64,000 bases of DNA from positions 124,001-188,000 of the forward strand of contig CATLOR010000001.1 in assembly GCA_950054255.1 (NCBI GenBank), read 5' to 3'. The position numbers were made by a program, and so were the translations under genes. Position 1 is the stretch's first letter, and the number at the start of each line of letters is the position of its first letter. A model generated the notes under the pieces. The model saw only the letters and a program-made list of their open reading frames with translations, was not told the DNA's origin and did no database searches. Shown piece after piece: positions 53,525-61,871 of this stretch. The stretch is from an uncultured Rickettsiales bacterium (lineage in GTDB: Bacteria > Pseudomonadota > Alphaproteobacteria > Micavibrionales > GCA-2720935).

Positions 53525-54271
53525 ATGAGCAAAAATTCTGTGTTAATTATTGACGATGATGAGAACCTCCAATTGGTCTTAAGCCAATATTTGGAAGGGG
53601 ATGGCTATGCTGTTATTCAAGCTTTTTCAGCGCAAGAAGCCATAGAAAAAGTCAAAGAAACACCAACACAGATTATTTTACTTGATCTTGTGTTGCCCGA
53701 TGCTGCTGGCTTAGGGCTCATTCCTCAAATACAAGCCCATTCAAAAGCGGGTATTATTGTTGTTTCAGGAAAAACAGATACGACAGAAAAAATTGTCTGT
53801 TTAGAAATGGGCGCGGATGATTATCTTACCAAGCCTTTTGAAATGCGGGAATTATCGGCGCGTATTAAAGCCGTCATTCGTCGCATGGATGAACAAAAAA
53901 CTGCACAAGAACCGATACAAGGATCTGCTGCTAACAAATCCTCAAAAATTCTCTTTGAAAGTGGTTGGTATATTGATCGTGAACAATATCAAGTCTTCTC
54001 TCCTGCAAATGAATCGGCCAATCTAACCATTGGTGAATTTGAGCTTTTTGATGCTTTAATTGCCTCTCCTAATCGCGCTTTGAAACGTGAATATCTCTTT
54101 GATATAACACGTGAGGGAAATTACGATACTTATGATCGCGCAATTGATATCCAAATTGCCCGCCTTAGAAAGAAAATTGACACAGGTAATAAAGATCTCA
54201 TCAAAACTATCCGCGGTGTTGGTTATATGTTCACAGGAAAGCTGGATACAAAAAAAAGCCACCAAAATTGA
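53525..54271 (+). CDS. OmpR-family response regulator
   Basis: A receiver (VLIIDDDENLQL, phospho-Asp in IILLDLVLPDAAG, LTKPFEMREL) joins a winged-helix domain (FELFDALIASPNRALKREYL, RAIDIQIARLRKKID, TIRGVGYMF). About 248 residues. No clear ribosome site marks the start; I chose ATG 53525, directly before the first beta strand, but ATG 53513 is possible. Its terminator hairpin overlaps the last codons. Confidence 0.85.
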   Translation: MSKNSVLIIDDDENLQLVLSQYLEGDGYAVIQAFSAQEAIEKVKETPTQIILLDLVLPDAAGLGLIPQIQAHSKAGIIVVSGKTDTTEKIVCLEMGADDYLTKPFEMRELSARIKAVIRRMDEQKTAQEPIQGSAANKSSKILFESGWYIDREQYQVFSPANESANLTIGEFELFDALIASPNRALKREYLFDITREGNYDTYDRAIDIQIARLRKKIDTGNKDLIKTIRGVGYMFTGKLDTKKSHQN

Positions 54272-54280
54272 TGGCTTTTT
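54253..54280 (+). terminator. terminator overlapping the 3' end of the OmpR gene
   Basis: AAAAAGCCA / TGGCTTTTT with a 10-nt loop; the 5' arm encodes the last residues of the regulator. Confidence 0.8.
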
Positions 54281-54307
54281 ATCTCGACATGGTTTCTCTT
54301 AACACTC

Positions 54308-54775
54308 TCAAGCAGCATTTAGACTCATCCTTAATAAATGAACAAAATCATGCGCTTCTTTAAGTGTTCCTAATTCTTGTCCTAAAAAACGTCTAACATC
54401 TGGGCTGATACCTTCATTATCAATCGCATCTGCCATTGTATTTAAACACCGATCTTCCGCTTCTTCTAAATGGGACACAAAAATTTCATCCGTATCTTGG
54501 CCAATAGTTGCAGAAACCTCACCCCATAATTGTTTGGCTTGTCCGATCATTGTTTGAGTAGCTGATGGGTTTCCTGAATGCGGACGACTATTTAAATAGG
54601 TCTGTAAATTAACAACAATTCCTTTATGAACAGCTTTTAAATTCAGGAAAGTTGATTTTAAATTTCTACTTTGAACTTTTTGACATGCTGTATCATAAAA
54701 TTCACAGGCATCTTCATTAATATTAATTAACTTACTCAGCTCTTTACTCTCGGTTCTATTAAATGTGGTTGCCAT
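54308..54775 (-). CDS. PA2169/DUF2383-type four-helix-bundle protein
   Basis: 155 residues forming a ferritin-like helical bundle: INEDACEFYDTACQKV, LNLKAVHKGIVVNLQTYL, HLEEAEDRCLNTMADAI and RFLGQELGTLKEAHDFVHLLR carry the spaced Glu/His of the family. Function unknown; relatives are stress-induced. A ribosome site AAAGGAG precedes the ATG, and a GGAAC-N17-GGTT promoter lies upstream on this strand. Confidence 0.8.
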   Translation of the reverse strand: MATTFNRTESKELSKLININEDACEFYDTACQKVQSRNLKSTFLNLKAVHKGIVVNLQTYLNSRPHSGNPSATQTMIGQAKQLWGEVSATIGQDTDEIFVSHLEEAEDRCLNTMADAIDNEGISPDVRRFLGQELGTLKEAHDFVHLLRMSLNAA

Positions 54776-54814
54776 TTTTAATACTCCTTTTGTTATTAAG
54801 TCATACAGCTAGAC

Positions 54815-54840
54815 AACCTATTTATAAGGTCAAAAGTTCC
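54815..54840 (-). promoter_or_regulatory. EcfG-type promoter for the DUF2383 gene
   Basis: On the minus strand GGAAC (complement of 54836-54840), 17 nt, GGTT (complement of 54815-54818). Confidence 0.6.
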
Positions 54841-54974
54841 CTCTTTTTAAAACTGTTACAAAATAGAAACCTTTTTTTTCAAAACAGAAACATTGCAGAC
54901 ATTCAGATGATACACAAAGCGCTCAAACTAAATCTCGTAACAGATGTTCAACTGGAACATAAAGGAGAAAGAAA

Positions 54975-55238
54975 ATGAATAAACAACAATGTATGATTAA
55001 ACAAATGCCACATAAATTAGTTAATTATATGTTTCTGCAAAGAGAGAAAGACTATAAAGGAGATGAAAAAGATATCCTTGTCTTAGAAACAGATATTTCT
55101 CGTAATACAGTGGGACAGTACGAACATGACATCGAGGATCTTTTACTAGATCTTCCCTCAATCAAAGAATATGCAGAGCGTCAAGTTGGTCATATTGATA
55201 GTGTCTTTATTCGCGCTCAAGATTTAAGGAACAAATAA
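54975..55238 (+). CDS. hypothetical small protein
   Basis: 87 residues with no family I recognise: a charged sequence with two Cys-free helical halves (EYAERQVGHIDSVFIRAQDL at the end). AAAGGAG lies 6-8 nt before the ATG, so it is probably real. It sits between stress genes, downstream of a divergent EcfG promoter. Confidence 0.55.
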   Translation: MNKQQCMIKQMPHKLVNYMFLQREKDYKGDEKDILVLETDISRNTVGQYEHDIEDLLLDLPSIKEYAERQVGHIDSVFIRAQDLRNK

Positions 55239-55345
55239 CACCCCTTATATGTTGGTTACAATAGGTGATGCTTTTTTTAAAAGCATAAATAAAAACACTA
55301 AAAAAGCCAATAATAGTCCCCCTTATAACCCTCATAACCGAAGCT

Positions 55346-55380
55346 CTCTTAGGTCGTTCTGATCTAAGAGGGTTTTTTTT
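55346..55380 (+). terminator. rho-independent terminator
   Basis: CTCTTAG / CTAAGAG with an 11-nt loop, followed by GG and eight T. It ends directly at the next promoter. Confidence 0.8.
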
Positions 55381-55406
55381 GGAACATTCCCATATAAGAA
55401 GTCGTT
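55381..55406 (+). promoter_or_regulatory. EcfG-type stress promoter
   Basis: GGAAC (55381-55385), 17 nt, CGTT (55403-55406): exact consensus, 34 bases before the OmpA-like start. Confidence 0.8.
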
Positions 55407-55439
55407 AGACATATGAAACAAAAGAAGGGAATAATACAA

Positions 55440-56147
55440 ATGACTAATACACTTAAAAGAGTAATGGCTGGTAGTTTCCTTAGCGCTGCATTAGTGGTCG
55501 CCTCTCCAGCTGTTTATGCTGATACAACAACAGATAACGATTTCACATCAAGCTCTGCTGTTGTTGAAATGCCTTATGCTGATTATGCCGCAGAATTGCC
55601 TACTGATGCAAAATATCAATTGCGTCAATATATGAACTATAAACTGGATCGAGAGCCATGCCCTAATTTTCTAGAAATCCCTGAAGGATTCACCAGAGAA
55701 GGCTGTGACTTAAAACCAGAAGAAATGGCACAAAAGCCTCTTATGATAAAACATGTAAATTATGTTGTGGAAAAGGAAGAAAAAGAGCCTGTCAAACTCT
55801 ACAGAGTCATTGAAGATCATGAAGTGACCTTTGACTTTAATAGTTCTGATCTAACAGATGATGCCTTAACTGAGCTTTCAGCCGTAACGGAGATCATCAA
55901 GAAGCAGAACCCTGCCGAAGTGACTGTTTCTGGGTTCGCGGATACAGCAGGGCCTGAGAGCTATAATTTAACTTTATCAAAAGAGCGTGCGATCAATGTT
56001 TCAAATGCCTTACATGAAATGGGTGTTAAAAATCGTATCTTAGAAGAAGATGCTTATGGTGAAACTGAGCTTGCTGTTGAAACAAATGATGGTGTTCCAT
56101 TAGAGGAGAATAGACGTGTTTTAATTGAATTAACCCCTGATTCATAA
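55440..56147 (+). CDS. OmpA-C-domain protein
   Basis: 235 residues: a signal peptide (cleavage near VYA-DT), a middle region with two Cys (EPCPNFLEIPEGFTREGCDLK) and a C-terminal OmpA peptidoglycan-binding domain (FDFNSSDLTDDAL, GFADTAGPESYN, LSKERAINVSNAL, ENRRVLIEL). There is no beta-barrel, so it is a periplasmic peptidoglycan-binding protein. I start at ATG 55440 (GAAGGGA 9 nt upstream); ATG 55413 would fall at the inferred transcription start. Confidence 0.85.
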   Translation: MTNTLKRVMAGSFLSAALVVASPAVYADTTTDNDFTSSSAVVEMPYADYAAELPTDAKYQLRQYMNYKLDREPCPNFLEIPEGFTREGCDLKPEEMAQKPLMIKHVNYVVEKEEKEPVKLYRVIEDHEVTFDFNSSDLTDDALTELSAVTEIIKKQNPAEVTVSGFADTAGPESYNLTLSKERAINVSNALHEMGVKNRILEEDAYGETELAVETNDGVPLEENRRVLIELTPDS

Positions 56148-56167
56148 AACATATCAATGAAACGACA

Positions 56168-56764
56168 ATGCCAAAAAAACAAAATCTGACATATATGCTA
56201 GATTTAGTATCAGATAAATTATCTTCTGATAAAACATCTTTGGGCGAAATTATCAAGACATTGGACACGAGAGGTTTTGGTGTCTTGATAGTTTTTCTAT
56301 CTCTTATTCTTATTTTACCAACAGGTGCTATTCCTGGATTACCCAGCCTTTTTTCTTTATTTTTTTTACTCATTGCAGGGCAAATCTTAATTGGACGTAC
56401 TTCTATTTGGTTGCCTCAGAAACTATCTAATTATCATATTCAAGCAACTCATATTAAAAAATCCATTCAAAAGCTGCGTCCTTTTACAAGAAAAATTGAC
56501 CGTATCTTCAAAAAACGGGGGTTCTTTATGAAGGATAAATCCCTGACTTATATAACAGCGGCCCTTTGTTTAATTGTTGCAATGACACTCCCTATTTTAG
56601 GCCTAATTCCTTTTCTAGGGCTGATCCCAGCAACAGCAATTTTATGTTTAGGGCTGGCTTTAACTCAAAAAGACGGGCTGTTATTTCTTATCGGTTTATT
56701 CATGAGTATTCTCAGTATTGCGCTCTTGCCTATAACCTACAACGCTTTACAAGAAATTTTTTAA
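56168..56764 (+). CDS. ExoD-like membrane protein
   Basis: 198 residues with about five transmembrane helices; GFGVLIVFLSLILILPTGAIPGLPSL and LPQKLSNYHI are the ExoD pattern. Rhizobial ExoD affects exopolysaccharide and alkali tolerance; the mechanism is unknown. It is 20 nt after the OmpA gene and may share its stress promoter. Confidence 0.8.
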   Translation: MPKKQNLTYMLDLVSDKLSSDKTSLGEIIKTLDTRGFGVLIVFLSLILILPTGAIPGLPSLFSLFFLLIAGQILIGRTSIWLPQKLSNYHIQATHIKKSIQKLRPFTRKIDRIFKKRGFFMKDKSLTYITAALCLIVAMTLPILGLIPFLGLIPATAILCLGLALTQKDGLLFLIGLFMSILSIALLPITYNALQEIF

Positions 56765-56769
56765 AAGTT

Positions 56770-56794
56770 GGAACTATAAAACAGCATACTTGTT
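56770..56794 (+). promoter_or_regulatory. EcfG-type stress promoter
   Basis: GGAAC (56770-56774), 16 nt, TGTT (56791-56794), 33 bases before the PRC-barrel gene. Confidence 0.65.
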
Positions 56795-56827
56795 TGATAA
56801 ATGCAACACACTCGAAAGGAGAGAAAC

Positions 56828-57622
56828 ATGCAAAACTTTAAGAAAACAATTATTATGTCGGCTTCGGCCTTAGCCTTATTAGTAGCGACGCCAGTAATGG
56901 CAAATGATGCAACACACTATACAGCTGAGGAAATGCCTCATGTGACTCAAGAAGACCTTAAACAAGGTTGGGAAAAAACCAAACAAGCTGTTAAAGAAAC
57001 AACAGCTGAAGTTACAAACGCAACAGAAGAAGCTTTAGAAGAAACTCAAAAGGCGATGGCAACAACGTTTGACACAATTACAATCAATGAACGTAATACC
57101 GTGGCAGGAATGCTTGGACAACCTATTTATGACGTTCAAGGTGAACGCGTTGCTAAAATCCATGATATTTTATTAGACACAGCTGGTGAAGCAAAATTGA
57201 TTGTTTTAAAAGACGGTGATTGGACAGGTCTTGGAAAACAAGTTGCTTACCAATATGGTGTGCTTACAAAAACAGCTGATAATGGTGATATTATTACACC
57301 ACTCTCAGAAGAGATGATTGATGATGCAATGGCTTTTGAATATGCACAAACACCGCAATTAGTTAGTGCGCGTCAATTAATCAACTCAGATCTATTGGAT
57401 GCCGAAGGGAATGTTATCGCACAAATCGAGAATATTTCTTTAAAAAACAGCACAGCTGATCAAGTTATCTTAAGCTTTAACCAAGTTTTAGGCATGGGCG
57501 GCGATAAAGCAGCCATTGCCTTTAAAGATATTACGTTGAAACAAGTTGAAGGACGCACTGTATTTAAATTAAGTGCAAACCAAACAAGCAACTTTGAAAA
57601 CGTAAAGAACAGTCGCTTATAA
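56828..57622 (+). CDS. exported PRC-barrel protein
   Basis: 264 residues: a signal peptide (cleavage near VMA-ND), a helical linker with the repeats KETTAEVTNATEEALEETQ, then a PRC-barrel (MLGQPIYDVQGERVAKIHDILLD) and a second, weaker copy (LINSDLLDAEGNVIAQIENISL). PRC-barrels are small beta folds used in stress and RNA-linked proteins; the periplasmic ones are unexplained. AAAGGAGAG precedes the ATG at 56828, and an EcfG-type promoter precedes that. Confidence 0.85.
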   Translation: MQNFKKTIIMSASALALLVATPVMANDATHYTAEEMPHVTQEDLKQGWEKTKQAVKETTAEVTNATEEALEETQKAMATTFDTITINERNTVAGMLGQPIYDVQGERVAKIHDILLDTAGEAKLIVLKDGDWTGLGKQVAYQYGVLTKTADNGDIITPLSEEMIDDAMAFEYAQTPQLVSARQLINSDLLDAEGNVIAQIENISLKNSTADQVILSFNQVLGMGGDKAAIAFKDITLKQVEGRTVFKLSANQTSNFENVKNSRL

Positions 57623-57648
57623 CAGCCTGTTCAACTTAGCCTTAGAAG

Positions 57649-57680
57649 TCCCCCTTCATATAAACGAAGGGGGATTTTTT
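57649..57680 (+). terminator. rho-independent terminator
   Basis: TCCCCCTTC / GAAGGGGGA stem followed by six T. Confidence 0.9.
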
Positions 57681-57703
57681 ATTTTATTTAAATAAATGCC
57701 AAT

Positions 57704-57737
57704 AAAAAAACGCCTAAGTTACTAGGCGTTTTTTTTT
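57704..57737. terminator. bidirectional terminator
   Basis: A 13-bp stem (AAAAAAACGCCTA / TAGGCGTTTTTTT) with a 6-nt loop; it ends the leftward DUF1328 gene. Confidence 0.9.
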
Positions 57738-57755
57738 AAATTTATAATTAATTTA

Positions 57756-57932
57756 TTACAATTTTGGATCATTGCCTTTAATAGCATGTATAATTGCTGT
57801 AACAGCGAACAAGACTAAAAAGACAACAAAACAAAGCTGTGCAAGCTCAACTGAAACGGCTGCAACACCGCCAAAACCGAGAACACCAGCTATGATTGCA
57901 ATGACAAGAAAGCTAAATGCCCATCCTAACAT
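57756..57932 (-). CDS. DUF1328 (YtjA-like) small membrane protein
   Basis: 58 residues, starting [24 protein letters not shown], the DUF1328 signature, with two hydrophobic helices. AAGGAG lies 7 nt before the ATG at 57932. Family members are stress-induced membrane proteins of unknown function. An EcfG-like promoter (TGAAC-N17-CGTT) lies upstream on the same strand. Confidence 0.85.
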   Translation of the reverse strand: MLGWAFSFLVIAIIAGVLGFGGVAAVSVELAQLCFVVFLVLFAVTAIIHAIKGNDPKL

Positions 57933-57977
57933 GATATACTCCTTTCCTTACTTAATTAAAAATATCTCATTCTATCT

Positions 57978-58003
57978 AACGATTACTCCTTGTCTTGAGT
58001 TCA
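57978..58003 (-). promoter_or_regulatory. EcfG-like promoter of the DUF1328 gene
   Basis: On the minus strand TGAAC (complement of 57999-58003), 17 nt, CGTT (complement of 57978-57981). The -35 differs from GGAAC at one base. Confidence 0.5.
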
Positions 58004-58072
58004 GAATTAATAATTCACTTGCCATATTACACTTGGATTGTTATAACTCAGTTTAATTAGCGCTTGCTAAAT

Positions 58073-58113
58073 ACCGGTCGAAAACGCCTACCCGGTTATA
58101 ACTAAAATAAGGA
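58073..58113 (+). ncRNA. candidate preQ1-I riboswitch before queD
   Basis: P1 ACCGG (58073-58077) pairs with CCGGT (58092-58096) around a loop TCGAAAACGCCTAC. An A-rich tail (TATAACTAAAATAAGG) ends in the queD ribosome site, and CCT in the loop (58087-58089) can pair with AGG (58110-58112). This small H-type pseudoknot, with the ribosome site captured, is the preQ1-I plan and looks much like the Thermoanaerobacter tengcongensis example. preQ1 or preQ0 binding would switch queD-queE-queF translation off. A small TTAGC-N4-GCTAA hairpin precedes it. Confidence 0.6.
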
Positions 58114-58121
58114 CACACGAG

Positions 58122-58481
58122 ATGTATAGAATTGTTAAAGAGTTTAATTTCTCTGCCTCCCATCAATTAACTTGGTTACCAAATGACCATCCTTGCTCCA
58201 GATTACATGGGCATAATTATATTGTTGAACTAGAGCTTCAATCAGACACCTTAAATGAGAATGGTTTTGTTGTTGATTATCGAGATTTAGGACTTTTCAA
58301 AGACTATATAGACTCTCATTTTGACCATCGCCATCTCAATGATGTTTTGGGAGATAGAAACACCACTGCCGAAAAACTAGCACATCATTTTTATGACTGG
58401 TGCAAAGATAAATGGCCAGAAGTAAGCGCTGTTCGCGTGAAAGAAACACCTAAGACAACTGCTGAATACAGACCTTTATAA
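58122..58481 (+). CDS. queD: 6-carboxytetrahydropterin synthase QueD
   Basis: Second step of queuosine precursor synthesis. 119 residues with zinc His in FSASHQL and HGHNY, the catalytic Cys in PCSRLHGH and the conserved DHRHLND. Its stop overlaps the queE start. The ribosome site AAGGA lies inside the riboswitch candidate. Confidence 0.93.
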   Translation: MYRIVKEFNFSASHQLTWLPNDHPCSRLHGHNYIVELELQSDTLNENGFVVDYRDLGLFKDYIDSHFDHRHLNDVLGDRNTTAEKLAHHFYDWCKDKWPEVSAVRVKETPKTTAEYRPL

Positions 58482-59188
58482 TGGCGTCTTCTATAAAAAT
58501 AAGCGAAATATTTGGACCAACAATCCAAGGCGAAGGGGTTCTTATAGGAAAACCCACTCTTTTTGTGCGCACTGCGGGCTGTGATTACAGATGTCATTGG
58601 TGTGACACACCGTATGCTGTTGATTCAGAGTATCGTCATGATTGGCTTGACCAAGACACCCAATCCATTTTTGAACAGCTACAAGAAAAGTCTGGTAAAA
58701 AACCTATGCTCGTCACCTTATCTGGTGGAAACCCAGCCATTCAAAACCTTGGCCCTCTTATCACATTAGGACAAAAATATGGCTATGAGTTCGCGCTAGA
58801 AACACAAGGCTCTATCGTCGCTAGCTGGTTTAAAGACCTCAACTTCTTAACGCTGAGCCCCAAACCGCCTTCAAGTAATATGGACACAGATTGGCATATA
58901 TTTGATGAATGCTTAAAAACCGCAGGCGACGTGCCAACGATAACACTTAAAATTGTTATCTTTGATGAACAAGATTATCTTTACGCCAAGGCAACTCATG
59001 CAAAATACCCGCATCTTCCGCTTTATTTACAAATCGGGAACCATAAAATTACTGGAAAAGTTGACCATGAGGGATTAAACAACCGTTTCAACTGGCTCAT
59101 AGAACGCGTCAATAGTGATCAATGGTACGCGCCTTATATCATGCCACAATTACATGTTACCCTCTGGGGTAACCAAAGAGGGGTTTAA
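58481..59188 (+). CDS. queE: 7-carboxy-7-deazaguanine synthase QueE
   Basis: Radical SAM enzyme converting carboxytetrahydropterin to carboxydeazaguanine. The cluster motif is CDYRCHWC (CX3CX2C), followed by [17 protein letters not shown] at the N-terminus and TLSGGNPA are family features. 235 residues; coupled to queD by a 1-base overlap. Confidence 0.93.
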   Translation: MASSIKISEIFGPTIQGEGVLIGKPTLFVRTAGCDYRCHWCDTPYAVDSEYRHDWLDQDTQSIFEQLQEKSGKKPMLVTLSGGNPAIQNLGPLITLGQKYGYEFALETQGSIVASWFKDLNFLTLSPKPPSSNMDTDWHIFDECLKTAGDVPTITLKIVIFDEQDYLYAKATHAKYPHLPLYLQIGNHKITGKVDHEGLNNRFNWLIERVNSDQWYAPYIMPQLHVTLWGNQRGV

Positions 59189-59193
59189 ACACA

Positions 59194-59661
59194 ATGACAC
59201 AAAAAACAGATTACAGCGGGTTACAACAATTAGGTCAGAAAACAGACTTTCCCTCAAGCCCAGATGAGGCTGTTTTAGAACGTGTTTCTAACCCGCATCT
59301 TGGGACTGATTATGCTGTGCGTTTTGTCGCCCCCGAATTTACGTCACTTTGTCCATTAACAGGGCAACCTGATTTCGCCCACCTTGTCCTAGATTATGTC
59401 CCAAATGAATGGCTAATTGAAAGCAAATCGCTTAAACTTTTTCTAACCTCTTTTAGAAATCACGGGGATTTTCACGAGGCATGTACGATATCTATTGCTA
59501 AGAGGATTGAAGAAATCACAAAACCAAAATGGCTTAGATTAGGAGGGTATTGGTATCCACGAGGCGGGATTCCTATTGATATTTTTTATCAAACAGGCAC
59601 TTGTCCAGAAGGTGTTTGGATACCAAATCAAGATGTGCCCAATTACAAAGGGCGCGGATAA
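59194..59661 (+). CDS. queF: NADPH-dependent 7-cyano-7-deazaguanine reductase QueF
   Basis: Reduces preQ0 to preQ1. The short (155-residue) unimodular form has the catalytic Cys in [11 protein letters not shown] and the [25 protein letters not shown]/substrate motif. It follows queE by 5 nt. queC and tgt are not in the window. Confidence 0.93.
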   Translation: MTQKTDYSGLQQLGQKTDFPSSPDEAVLERVSNPHLGTDYAVRFVAPEFTSLCPLTGQPDFAHLVLDYVPNEWLIESKSLKLFLTSFRNHGDFHEACTISIAKRIEEITKPKWLRLGGYWYPRGGIPIDIFYQTGTCPEGVWIPNQDVPNYKGRG

Positions 59662-59687
59662 CATTATTAAAAAAAGGATCTTATTTC

Positions 59688-60005
59688 ATGAAACAAATGA
59701 CAGCAACAGAAGCATCAACTTTATTAAATCAAAATGAAATTGTTTTAATTGATGTTAGAGAACAAGATGAATATGAAACAGAACATGTTGAAGGCTCACA
59801 TCATGTGCCTTTATCAGATTTTGTTCATGCTTTTTCAAACTTCGAGCTCACAGGCAATAAACCTCTTGTCGTTATGTGTTTAAAAGGAGGACGCTCTGCC
59901 AAAGCATGTGAATACCTCCTCGCCCAGAACTTAAATACAGAGATCTTAAACCTAGAAGGTGGAATTACAGCCTGGAAAGAGTGTCATTTACCAACTGTTT
60001 CATAA
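59688..60005 (+). CDS. single-domain rhodanese
   Basis: 105 residues. The active Cys lies in VMCLKGGRSAKA, with LIDVREQDEYETEHVEG and NLEGGITAW. Cytoplasmic sulfurtransferase of unknown partner. AAAGGAT precedes the ATG at 59688; a longer reading would overlap queF. It lies 26 nt after queF and is probably co-transcribed with the queuosine genes. Confidence 0.85.
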   Translation: MKQMTATEASTLLNQNEIVLIDVREQDEYETEHVEGSHHVPLSDFVHAFSNFELTGNKPLVVMCLKGGRSAKACEYLLAQNLNTEILNLEGGITAWKECHLPTVS

Positions 60006-60116
60006 AATAAGAGTAAAAATTAAATGTTTTCCAAAGAATTTTTGCTATACTCTTTTAATTGGGTTTTATTTATCAATAACGCCCTATAACATACACAACT
60101 TTTACAAAGAATATTT

Positions 60117-61211
60117 ATGTATCTAGGTCTACTCCTTTTCTTCTTTATTTCTGTTTTCTTCTCATTTCTCTGCTCTTTATGGGAGGCGGTTTTATTAAGT
60201 ATTTCTCCTTCATATATGCAAATCAAACTCAATGAAGGTGGTCGCCTAGGGCAAATATTGAAAAACTTTAAAGATAATATTGATCGCCCTCTTGCTGGTA
60301 TTTTAACGCTGAATACGATTGCTCATACAGTTGGCGCGATTGGTGTTGGACAAGAAGCCACAAAAATATGGGCAAATTCTCATCCTGCCATCACAGCTTT
60401 TGTAATACCTGCTTTAATGACTATTGCCATTCTTTTATTTTCAGAAATTATTCCAAAAACAATTGGTGCGAAAAATTGGCGCAACCTTGCTCCCTTTACT
60501 ATTAAGTCTTTGAGCATCTTGCTCATTATTTTACATCCTCTTATTTGGATTTGTCAGCATGTTAGCAACTTCTTCACCTCAAGTGATGAGAGTAGTATCT
60601 TCTCACGATCAGATTTCCTTGCAATGGCTCAAATTGGATCTGAGGAAGGAAAACTCGACAATATGGAAGCAGAATTCATTACAAATTTGATGCGTTTTAA
60701 AGAATTTCGCGTACGCCAAATCATGACACCGCGTGTTATGATTACCTCAGCCAATCAAAATGCAACATTTCAGGAATTTTTTGATCAACAAGAAGAATTG
60801 GTTTTCTCACGTGTTCCTCTTCTTGAATCTGAGTTCGATGACACAATTATTGGCTATATTTTAAAAGATGAGCTCTTAGAACAGCTTGTTGAAGGGAAAA
60901 AAGACAAAAAACTGCACGAAATTAAACGGGATATTCTCGTCGTTTCAGAAACAAAAAGCATTATCTCACTTTTCACGGATTTCCTTGAACAGCGCGAGCA
61001 TATCGCCCTTGTAACCGATGAGTATGGTGGCACGATGGGGCTTGTTACCATGGAAGATGTGGTTGAAACACTTCTTGGCGCTGAAATTGTGGATGAAACA
61101 GACCGTATTGTTGACTTACAAAACTATGCCAAACAAAATTGGCGTAACCGCTACCGTCAAAGACGTCTTAAACTGCTCAAATCTGAGCTTGATGAATCAG
61201 ACACAAATTAA
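60117..61211 (+). CDS. DUF21/CNNM-type membrane protein with CBS domains
   Basis: 364 residues: a DUF21 transmembrane domain (four hydrophobic segments to about residue 150) with FSEIIPKTIGAKN, then a CBS pair (RQIMTPRVMITSA, VTDEYGGTMGLVTMEDVVETLLGAEIVDE). The C-terminal CorC/HlyC domain of longer relatives is missing. CNNM/CorC proteins move magnesium or other cations. The ribosome site is weak. Confidence 0.85.
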   Translation: MYLGLLLFFFISVFFSFLCSLWEAVLLSISPSYMQIKLNEGGRLGQILKNFKDNIDRPLAGILTLNTIAHTVGAIGVGQEATKIWANSHPAITAFVIPALMTIAILLFSEIIPKTIGAKNWRNLAPFTIKSLSILLIILHPLIWICQHVSNFFTSSDESSIFSRSDFLAMAQIGSEEGKLDNMEAEFITNLMRFKEFRVRQIMTPRVMITSANQNATFQEFFDQQEELVFSRVPLLESEFDDTIIGYILKDELLEQLVEGKKDKKLHEIKRDILVVSETKSIISLFTDFLEQREHIALVTDEYGGTMGLVTMEDVVETLLGAEIVDETDRIVDLQNYAKQNWRNRYRQRRLKLLKSELDESDTN

Positions 61212-61284
61212 TCTCTACTCTTGATTTATAAATATGGTAAGCTACTTTATTAGAAGGATTAATTATCCTAGATAAGGAGATATT

Positions 61285-61833
61285 ATGAAGAAAATTCTGA
61301 TCAGTTTACTACTCATCCCTTTTTTGGTTTTGACTAGTCACGCTCAAGCAAAAGTACAAATTGATGAAACAATTCCAAGTGCTATTAAGCTTCAAGATCA
61401 AATGGGCATAGAACGTGATCTAAGCTCACTTTATGGTGATAAAGGTCTTGTCCTTGTGTTTGTTCGATCCGCGGACTGGTGTCCTTACTGTAAGAAACAA
61501 CTCTCTGATTTAAATCTCATTCATAAAGACGTTCTTGCCTTAGGATATAATATCGTTTCAATTAGTTATGATTCAGTGCCACTCCTATATCAATTCGCAC
61601 AAGAGAAAACCATTTCTTACCCTATGCTGTCAGATACAGGCTCTGCTGTAATTAGACAATTTGGTATCTTAAATCCTGATATGAAGATAGGCACACGTTT
61701 TTACGGTGTCCCTGTTCCACAAACTTATATTATTGATACATCTGGCATGGTGAAGGATATCTTAGAGGAAACAAGCTATGAATATCGCCCCTCAAATCAA
61801 GAATTACTCAATGCCCTAAAAGATCTTAAGTAA
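61285..61833 (+). CDS. exported peroxiredoxin-like (AhpC/TSA) protein
   Basis: 182 residues: a signal peptide (cleavage near SHA-QA) and a thioredoxin/peroxiredoxin fold with SADWCPYCKKQL, holding a CxxC where typical peroxiredoxins have TxxC. It resembles the AhpC/TSA-redoxin family that reduces peroxides or thiols in the periplasm. AAGGAGA precedes the ATG, and a strong terminator follows the stop. Confidence 0.82.
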   Translation: MKKILISLLLIPFLVLTSHAQAKVQIDETIPSAIKLQDQMGIERDLSSLYGDKGLVLVFVRSADWCPYCKKQLSDLNLIHKDVLALGYNIVSISYDSVPLLYQFAQEKTISYPMLSDTGSAVIRQFGILNPDMKIGTRFYGVPVPQTYIIDTSGMVKDILEETSYEYRPSNQELLNALKDLK

Positions 61834-61834
61834 A

Positions 61835-61864
61835 AAAAAAGAGCCTTTTTTAAGGCTCTTTTTT
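61835..61864. terminator. bidirectional terminator
   Basis: A 13-bp stem (AAAAAAGAGCCTT / AAGGCTCTTTTTT) with a 4-nt loop between convergent genes. Confidence 0.92.
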
Positions 61865-61871
61865 CTTTAGC

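Noticed and set aside
54955..54959. GGAAC as an EcfG promoter for the 54975 gene
   Set aside because: It sits 15 bases before the start codon with no downstream GTT at the right distance.
55268..55286. ATGCTTTT / AAAAGCAT hairpin as a terminator
   Set aside because: The stem is short, AT-rich and has no T run after it; the GC-containing hairpin at 55346 is the better terminator.
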